A stretch of 64,000 nt of DNA from Megalobrama amblycephala (lineage: Eukaryota > Chordata > Actinopteri > Cypriniformes > Xenocyprididae), in assembly GCF_018812025.1 (NCBI RefSeq), contig NC_063049.1:40165503-40229502 (forward strand). The letters run 5' to 3'. Within the stretch, counting starts at the first letter, position 1. Every line of letters starts with the position of its first letter. Position numbers and translations under genes: made by a program. Below the pieces are notes generated by a model. That model did not search any database and had not been told where the DNA came from. It saw only the letters and a list, made by a program, of their open reading frames with translations. Of the stretch, positions 55,710 through 64,000 are shown in pieces.

Positions 55710-56729
55710 ATGGATCCACTCGACGAGCCGAGCAGAGAGAAGTTGATCTTCTATCTGACCGTTCCACTGTCTTCAATCATCATCTTCTCCAACCTCTTCA
55801 TTATAGTGGGCATCGCCTGCAACCGACAGCTGCACAACACTCCAAACTACTTCTTCTTGAGTCTGCTGGTGGCCGACTTGTGCACCGGCATCACCCTGCC
55901 TTTCATTCCCCGCATGGCACTCGACCGGCAGCTGGACTTCAAACATTGTTTGGTGATGTACATCTTCCCCAACTTTCTGTTCTTGTCATTCCTCTTCAAT
56001 CTGGTGATGGTGCATTACGAGCGCTACCTGTGCATCGTCAGCCCGCTCCACCACAGTCAGTTCTGGGTTCACCGCTGCTTCCCCTTGGCCTTGTTAACAG
56101 TTTGGCTCCCGCCGTTGCTCTACGCATCACTTCCTGCCTTTGGATGGAATAATTGGGTGGAACCCAATGCCAACAAGAGCTCTAACCCAAATAAGATGCA
56201 AAGCACAGTTGGTAACTCCTCCAAAGTGGATGAGGTTTGCTCCTACAAACAGGTTTTTCCCAAGGCCTTCATTTATCTGGAAGTGTGCGGACTGGTGCTG
56301 CCGGCCATGCTGTCCATCATGGGCATGACGGGACGGGTGTTGTGGATCGCACACAAGCAGCTGCAGAACATCTGCAAGCTCCACCGCGCTGTGGACCGTC
56401 TTCAGCAGCAGCAGCCGACCGACCACGAGCAGCAGCTTAACCTGCGTTACGCCAAATGCGTGGCCGCTGTGTCCCTCACGTTCTTGGTCTGCTGGGTTCC
56501 GTACATCATCTACCAGCTCATGTCCGTGACGGCTCTGCAGAGCGGGGTGAGCTTGCCAAGCTCCTCTCTGTACATCATCATGTCCTGTACGGGAATCGGG
56601 AGCATGGCCATCATTCCGCTGATACTGGGACTGGCCAACAAGCAGTACACTGAGCCCATCCGCAGGGTGATCCATAAACTGAGAAACCGCTGGAGAGGAG
56701 GACAGAACAATAGAGATATCACGCTTTGA
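55710..56729 (+). CDS. gpbar1: G protein-coupled bile acid receptor 1 (TGR5)
   Basis: A single open exon of 339 residues with seven hydrophobic segments at about 13-35, 47-69, 80-104, 123-144, 185-210, 249-273 and 286-309. Class A features: ERY (104-106) at the end of TM3, CWVPY (261-265) in TM6, and Cys80 with Cys177 for the TM3-ECL2 disulfide. GPBAR1-specific stretches are FPNFLFLSFLFNLVMVHYER, LLYASLPAFGWNNW, FPKAFIYLEVCGLVLPA, HKQLQNICKLHRAV and NKQYTEPIRR. The receptor senses bile acids and couples to Gs at the cell surface. Two Asn-glycosylation sequons (Asn155, Asn169) lie in a second extracellular loop that looks longer than in the human receptor. The ATG has an in-frame acceptor exon upstream (55643) and lies in ccatcATGG context. 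A poly(A) signal aataaa is at 56772-56777. Confidence 0.95.
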   Translation: MDPLDEPSREKLIFYLTVPLSSIIIFSNLFIIVGIACNRQLHNTPNYFFLSLLVADLCTGITLPFIPRMALDRQLDFKHCLVMYIFPNFLFLSFLFNLVMVHYERYLCIVSPLHHSQFWVHRCFPLALLTVWLPPLLYASLPAFGWNNWVEPNANKSSNPNKMQSTVGNSSKVDEVCSYKQVFPKAFIYLEVCGLVLPAMLSIMGMTGRVLWIAHKQLQNICKLHRAVDRLQQQQPTDHEQQLNLRYAKCVAAVSLTFLVCWVPYIIYQLMSVTALQSGVSLPSSSLYIIMSCTGIGSMAIIPLILGLANKQYTEPIRRVIHKLRNRWRGGQNNRDITL

Positions 56730-56771
56730 CACTTGGACAGTGAGTCATAGGATGTTTAAATTGAATGTGTA

Positions 56772-56777
56772 AATAAA
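56772..56777 (+). terminator. Polyadenylation signal of gpbar1
   Basis: aataaa, 43 bp after the stop codon, followed by a T/G-rich stretch (gttctgttgtgcatt). Confidence 0.65.
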
Positions 56778-56804
56778 AGTTCTGTTGTGCATTAAATTCT
56801 TTAT

Positions 56805-57400
56805 ATACACTATACGGTAAAAATGATTTGAAACTTTAATGGTAAAAGATGCTACAGTGAAAAACTGTTAATTGGTTAACAGAAAGTTTCTGTACTATAT
56901 ACAGTGAATAACAGTAATAGATTTAGCCATACATTTGATGTAGTTTTACAGTAAAATACTGTTAAATTGACAGTTTTTGGAAGTGAAAAAGAATGTCATT
57001 GTATAATTTACAGTAAATTGACATTCTCAGAATTCCATATTACACTTCACATTTGGTGTATTTTTGTTCAAATAACTGCTTCTTAGTTTTTTTTTCTAAT
57101 CAGTTATGTACATTAGAGTTTTCTGTTACATCTAATGTTGTTGAATTAATGTTTATTGCATTTTTTATGCAATCCACTATGTTTGGTAGTTGTCAGTGTA
57201 TTATACAGGTAGAAAATAGATATTAGTTCAATAGGTTGATAAATTAACATTATATCAATTAATGAAATATGGTATTTTACCTTAAATTTAAGTTAAATCT
57301 GTAAAACCTAAAATGTTGCTACCATATTCTTTACTGTAAATTTTTTCGGCAACAACAGCTGCCAGTTTTTTACCGTAAATTTAACAGAATTACCGTTTAA
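56805..57400. repeat. MITE with acggtaaaaatg and ttttttaccgtaaat ends
   Basis: The left part reads actatacggtaaaaatg and the right cagttttttaccgtaaat, inverted with mismatches. The interior holds several acagtaaa and ttactgta words. There is no coding potential. Confidence 0.5.
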
Positions 57401-57401
57401 A

Positions 57402-58465
57402 AATTTGGGGTCGGTACGAATTTTTTTTATGTTTTTGAAAGAAGTCTCTTATGCTCATAAAGGCTGCATTTATTTGATCAAAAATACAGTGAAAACTAGC
57501 CTGACTTCGTCATACTCATATTCTAGGCAGAATGTGAGTCTGATACTGCTCCATTGCACTTGAATTATGGGGCGTGTCTTAACCGAACCAGTAAAAAAAA
57601 AACCTCTGCACTCAATTGGATAGACCTACAACCAATCAGAGCAACGCAGTAAGTGACGTATGTTGAACTTGTACTTAAACTTTTGCCGAATCCCGTTGGA
57701 AGGACGGCAAACACATCTTTCCCATCGACAAATGCCTTGATTGCGGTTCTTTGTTCGTCTTTTAAAATTAATGCGCTGTCGATTTCTTTTATTACAGACG
57801 TGATAGTGGAATCTAAACATCTTACTTCTCCAGCTGCAGTCATCGTTGGTGAAAACCAATTCAACCCAAGCGCTCTTTGATGACGTGGGTGGTTACGTAA
57901 CCGCAGATAGCCTGTCCATCATCGATTAAAGCCCGCCCTGGCAATTTGATTGGCTCGGCCTTCTGGGAGGAGAGCATAATTACTCCACAATGGATCGAGT
58001 CCAGACGAACTTCCCATCCAAAAAATGTTGTGGGCGGGGTTCGGGCTGGCACCCAGGCTAAGTAAAAACAGTAATATTATTACCATTTAAAATATTTATA
58101 TAATATCTATTTTAATAGATTTTAAAATATAATTTATTCCTGTGATCAAAGTTGAATTTTCAGCATCATTACTCCAGTTTTCAGTGTCACATGATCCTTC
58201 CGAAATCATTCTAATATGCTGATTTCCCGCTCAAGAAAAATTATCAATGTTTAAAACAGCTGTGCTGCTTCAAATTTTTGTGGAAACCATGATACATTTT
58301 AAGGTTTCTTAGATGAATAAAATGCTCAAAAGAACAGCATTTTTTTGGAATTCATATTTTTTGTACTTTACTGTCACTTTTGTTTAATTTTATGACATTC
58401 CAAAATAAAAGTAATAATTTCTTTTTAAAAAGTCTTACAGACCCCAAACTTTTGAACTGTAGTGT
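57402..58465 (+). repeat. Common cyprinid hAT-type repeat, split by a nested element
   Basis: It begins tttggggtcggtacgaat and ends gaccccaaacttttgaactg, an inverted pair. Internal blocks (gctgcatttatttgatcaaa, cagtgtcacatgatccttcc) are widespread in cyprinid genomes. A separate element is inserted at 57497-58060. Confidence 0.6.
57497..58060 (-). mobile_element. Nested element, 564 bp, with a helicase Walker A exon
   Basis: The ends are tagcctg and caggcta. The flanks agtgaaaac (57488-57496) and agtaaaaac (58061-58069) look like a 9-bp duplication with one mismatch, and removing the element restores the host repeat. On the minus strand from about 57864 the sequence reads MTAAGEVRCLDSTI, then LKDEQRTAIKAFVDGKDVF and LPTGFGKS, which is motif I (Walker A) of superfamily 2 helicases such as RecQ, preceded by a Q-type region. 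The rest of a helicase is missing. Confidence 0.6.
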
Positions 58466-60017
58466 AAAAGAACAAAACACTCCATTAGCTAGTAATCACA
58501 TCTATGTATCTATCCCAGGCTCAACAATATGGATGGCACGTTGGCCCGGGGTTTAGGACAGAGAATTTTGTGTTGCCACTGTGAATCTTACATTTGTTCA
58601 TCTTGTAGATATGTTTTTATGCCTTGCAAAACAATGTTTTCTGTGATGTATTATTGTTGCAAATTGTGCTGATTTGTCACCAAGATAACATAAATTGCAA
58701 AAATTACTTGTCATACTGATGGAAGCATCAGTAAAAATGTTGAAAACTACAAACCAGTAAATGTTTTACACAGCATAAATGTGTTTATACATTTACGGAA
58801 TGATATTAAAGCTGTATATTTAAGCACATTCTTAATCTATTTTTTTTTCTTTCTTTTTTTAAATATGGAGGGATTTTTAAAAAATAACATTAATAGCATG
58901 CATTTAAATAAAAATAAATACATTTACATTTCATGAAAAATGTAAATATTATTTTATATTATAGGTATAAAATACATTGCTAAATATGTGTTGTTTTTTG
59001 TGTGAAAGAAAAAATAAAAAAATCTTTATTATTGAGCTGTCCATCTTTCTATCTATCTATCTAGCTATACTATCTATATATATCTATATTACAAATTGAG
59101 GACAATAAGGACAGCTACAACGTATTTGTTTACCATTCATAATCTAAACATTTCTCACTGAGATTAAGCATTTACAATGACATACATTTGACGTCATAAG
59201 GGTAAAAACATGAACAAATATGGGAACTTTAAACTGACCAATGGTATCATAGATGTGGTCAGATATTTTTGTGACTGAGATAAAAGTGTTTTTCAGAGGC
59301 CTTACTCTTACGCTCATTCCCAGAAACCGTCCTTCCGCTGCCAAATGCACTAACAGTGAATTCATCACTGTGGGAAATTGTTAAATGATACACTGAGTCT
59401 GGAGAAAGTCTTTTGAATATTGTGTGTTTGCATACTGTCTGTGTGACCCACAAGACAAAGAACTAAAATCACAAAGCAACTGTAAACAAGAGATATAAAG
59501 ACAAATCGAGCTGTCCCGATGGTTTGTGTTGTAGGGTAAAATGTGAAGCATGCTGAGTCCCTTGAGAACATTTCCGCATCTTCACTAAAAACACTTGCCA
59601 ATACTCTCTAATGTTGATCATTACTTACATGTGCATTTATATAAAGAAGAAAGTATTTGATTAACTTCTAAGTTTGTAAGTCTGACTCTTTGTTCCCCAT
59701 AGTTTTGAAACAGAAGCTAAGGAAGGTCAATAGTGTAGAGTAAAAAACCACAAACACACCCTCATCCCCCCACCCACACACACTCTCTTGCACTTTCGAT
59801 ACCCAACACTTTCTTTCTTCTTGCTACTCACAGAGCGCTCTGTTCAGCTATCAGAAGACAAATCATTACTATTGCTCCTACTTGGTTCATAAATCAAGTA
59901 TAATGTGAAGCACACATAGTACAATATGATTACATTTTTATGAAAAAAATAATGTCTTTATCGGACAGTGTCCAGACAATACTCAAATGTAAAATAAATC
60001 TAAAATAATACAAACAG
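58466..60017. other. AT-rich stretch, no recognised gene
   Basis: It holds small TATC repeats (59050-59090). A minus-strand frame at 59365-59601 has one hydrophobic run (FVFISLVYSCFVILVLCLVG), but start, splice context and family are unclear, so I do not call a gene. Confidence 0.4.
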
Positions 60018-60019
60018 TT

Positions 60020-60057
<38 letters not shown>
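60018..60057. repeat. Poly(A) tract
   Basis: About 39 consecutive A, the longest homopolymer in the window. No LINE or SINE body is recognisable next to it. Confidence 0.9.
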
Positions 60058-61410
<1,353 letters not shown>

Positions 61411-62074
61411 AGGTCTAACCCCTTCCTATCTGCATTTGTGGCTGATTTTGTTTGCCAAACTCTAAATGCTTTCTGTTGCGGTCACGTCACATGTGGGTGG
61501 GTGTGTGTGTGTGTGAACATGTTCCACATTGCATTTGTGCTCTACTACCAGACCAGCAAACATTTGGATGTTTAATGACCGTTGAAAAGACGTCCCTCCG
61601 ACACGTCCCATTATGGTTGTAAAATAGTTCCAAAATGAAAATTAATTTAATTAATTATTATATATTAAACTACATAGCTAAAAGTCAAAGTAACAATTAT
61701 ACATGCAACACCAGAGAATTGTAGATGTGTACAAATGTATCTGAATGCATTTTCAGGAAATATTCTGTTACATATGTTACATATTAAAGTTCTGTTACAT
61801 ATTTTATGCTGTCCTACTGTGAATATTTTTGGCCAGGGACACGACGTTGCCATCGGACCAATGTTTGCTGTGATGCCTTCATTTCTGTATGAAAATTTTC
61901 AGATTTATGCCACTTTTTTTTTTTTTTTTTTTTATTGAAAAATAAATTTTCTGGCTTTCCATTTTCAATGTGGGGTTGGACCCCAAAGACCATGACTGAT
62001 GTTTACATAAAGTCCAGAAGACAAAAAAAAATAAAATAACTGAATTTATAAATATGACCCAATTCAAAAGTTCA

Positions 62075-62850
62075 TGAACCCTTGATTCTTAATACTGTGT
62101 GTGGTTACCTGGATGATCCACGACTGTTTTTATGTTTTGTGATGGTTGTTCATGAGTTGCTTGTTTGTCCTGAGCAGTTAAACTGCCCAAAATTCTTCAA
62201 AAAAATCCTCCAGGTCCCAAAAATTATTCAGTTTTCCAGCATCTTTTGCATATTTGAACCCTTTCCAGCAGTGACTGTATGATTTTGAGATTCATCTTTT
62301 CACACTGAGAACAATTGAGGGATTCAAACACAACTATTAAAAAAGGTTCAAACATTCACTGATGCTCCAGAAGGAAACATGATGCATTAAGAGACAGGGT
62401 GAAAACTTTTTGAATTTGAAGATCAAGGAATATTGTACTTAATTTGTCTTCTGGTAAACATTTAAGTGTCTTCTGTTGCTTCCGAAGGGCAGTACTAAAT
62501 GAAAAAAAAAACCAATTAAAATTAAACAAAATCAGAAAAATTTGGACATCTTTATTCTGTTCAAAAGTTTTCACACCCTGTCTCTTAATGCATCATGTTT
62601 CCTTCTGGAGCATCAGTGAATGTTTGAACCTTTTTTAATAGTTGTGTTTGAGTCCCTCAGTTGTCCTCAGTGTGAAAAGATGAATATCAAAATCATACAG
62701 TCACTGCTGGAAAGGGTTCAGATATGCAAAAGATGTTGGAAATCTGAAGAATTTTCGGGAACTGGAGGATTTTCCTGAAGAATATTGGGCAGTTTAACTG
62801 CTCAGGACAAACAAGGGACTGTATGTATCATACTGCTGTATGATCCATCT
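62075..62850. repeat. Large inverted repeat (fold-back DNA element)
   Basis: The left arm (gttgcttgtttgtcctgagc near 62155, atgctccagaaggaaacatg near 62364, ttaagagacagggtg near 62387) recurs in reverse at the right (caccctgtctcttaa near 62573, catgtttccttctggagcat near 62594, gctcaggacaaacaa near 62799). Arms of about 250-300 bp surround a spacer near 62440-62550. There is no gene inside. Confidence 0.75.
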
Positions 62851-63389
62851 TATTTTGTTAAAATTATTCACATTTTCACAGATTCTGCAAGGTGTTCATC
62901 ACGTTTTGCAGACTGAAAGATTATTAATAGCCTATTTTGTTCCGTTGTATCATATTTTGTTGCCCCATTAAAAAGCTGCACAATACATTTAAAATAAACG
63001 TCTTTTAATCTTCCATTATTTTAAATACATATAATTGTTTACATTTACATATAAATATAAATCTAATATAAATAGCTTTTTCATTTTCATAAGAATACAA
63101 ATAGCAATTTTAAACTTTTTATTAACAGATTTAGATTAGCAAAGTTTTTTTTTCAAGAATTAGTCTAGCATACTTTTTGATGCTGAATTATATACTCACC
63201 TTTATTTATTGGTCAGCTTATGATTACATATTTCTATTAATTTGTTGTTTTTCTCTATAATGAAGAAGTGTGTTAAGATTGACCATTAGTTCCACAAATA
63301 CAGATGTATAGATACAGGCCCCCACTAATTATTCTAGAAATAAATTAATTCAACAAAGGTAACCTCTTTTGCTACATATTTTTAATGGT
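62851..63389. other. AT-rich stretch, no recognised gene
   Basis: I see no repeat structure or coding signal. Confidence 0.35.
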
Positions 63390-63393
63390 TTAA

Positions 63394-64000
63394 AGGTGCC
63401 CTAGAACTTTTTTTAAAAAGATGTAATATAAGTCTAAGGTGTCCCCTGAATGTGTCTGTGAAGTTTCAGCTCAAAATACCCCATAGATTTTTTTTTAATT
63501 CATTTTTTTAACTGCCTATTTTGGGGCATAATTATAAATGAGCCGATTCAGGGTGTGTGGCCCTTTAAATCTGGTGCTCCACGCCCCAAGAGCTCGCGCT
63601 TGCCTTAAACAACATAAAAAAAAAGTTCAAACAGCTAATATAACCCTCAAAATGGATCTTTACAAAGTGTTCGTCATGCAGCATGTCTAATCGCGTAAGT
63701 ACAGTGTTTACTGTGATGTTTACATTTGATTCTGAATGAGTTTGATGGTGCTCCGTGGCTAACGGCTAATGCTACACTGTTGGAGAGGTTTATAAAGAAT
63801 GAAGTTGTGTTTGTGCATTATACAGACTGCAAGTGTTTAAAAATGAAAATAGCGACGGCTCTTGTCTCCGTGAATACAGTAAGAAACGATGGTAACTTTA
63901 ACCACATTTAACAGTACATTAGCAACATGCTAACGAAACACTTAGAAAGACAATTTACAAATATCACTAAAAATATCATGTTATCATGAATCATGTCAGT
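63394..64000 (+). mobile_element. Left end of a Kolobok-like element, cut by the window edge
   Basis: It begins aggtgccctagaacttttt next to TTAA (63390-63393), a terminus very common in cyprinid genomes. The right end lies beyond the window. A possible exon with a donor (atgtctaatcgcgtaagt near 63683) is visible but not interpretable. Confidence 0.6.

Noticed and set aside
55880..56732. Other-frame and minus-strand frames across gpbar1
   Set aside because: They are shadows of the GC-rich receptor coding exon; the 339-residue frame explains the region.
59144..59601. Minus-strand frames with a hydrophobic run
   Set aside because: Overlapping short frames, no consistent splice structure and no family resemblance I can name.

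Overview
The window is teleost nuclear DNA, most likely from a cyprinid. It has spliced genes with GT/AG introns, is AT-rich and very dense in transposons, and carries Tc1/mariner, hAT-like, Kolobok-like and piggyBac-like elements, L2-like and Tx1-like LINE pieces and solo LTRs typical of carp and zebrafish relatives. The species call is inference from repeat types and protein similarity; no search was run.

Left part (1-14.7 kb): almost wholly repeats. A decayed Tc1-like element (about 371-3402) holds a younger Tc1-like element inserted at a TA (946-2549). MITEs, LINE tails, an LTR-like repeat, a truncated third Tc1 element (6753-7653) and a LINE reverse-transcriptase fossil follow. From about 8.8 to 14.4 kb lies a 42-bp minisatellite with higher-order structure.

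Middle part (14.8-48.6 kb): two diverged copies of a segmental duplication, each carrying one legumain-like (peptidase C13) gene on the + strand. Copy 1 (coding 20482-24472, ten coding exons plus a 5' non-coding exon) is open throughout and predicts 262 residues. It has no signal peptide and no C-terminal prodomain, and both catalytic positions are replaced (His to Leu119, Cys to Ser160). This is a candidate legumain pseudoenzyme and the most interesting object in the window. Copy 2 (36266-43860) keeps the promoter and most exons but has a one-base frameshift in exon 4 and has lost exon 6, so it is a pseudogene. Fragments near the window start suggest further copies to the left. TEs filling the interval include a 3' Ty3/gypsy end with LTR, a piggyBac-like element, an L2-like LINE with a solo LTR inside it, and several TTAA-flanked elements, one with a THAP-type zinc-finger exon.

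Right part (48.6-64 kb): single-copy sequence with more repeats. It has one certain gene, a bile-acid receptor GPBAR1/TGR5 orthologue (non-coding exon near 53.7 kb, intronless CDS 55710-56729, + strand). Upstream are two candidate exons of an unrecognised gene. Downstream are an hAT-type repeat carrying a nested element with a helicase Walker A exon, dinucleotide arrays, a large palindromic repeat, and the left end of another Kolobok-like element at the window edge.

The two confident genes have no evident functional link; their adjacency may help place the window by synteny.
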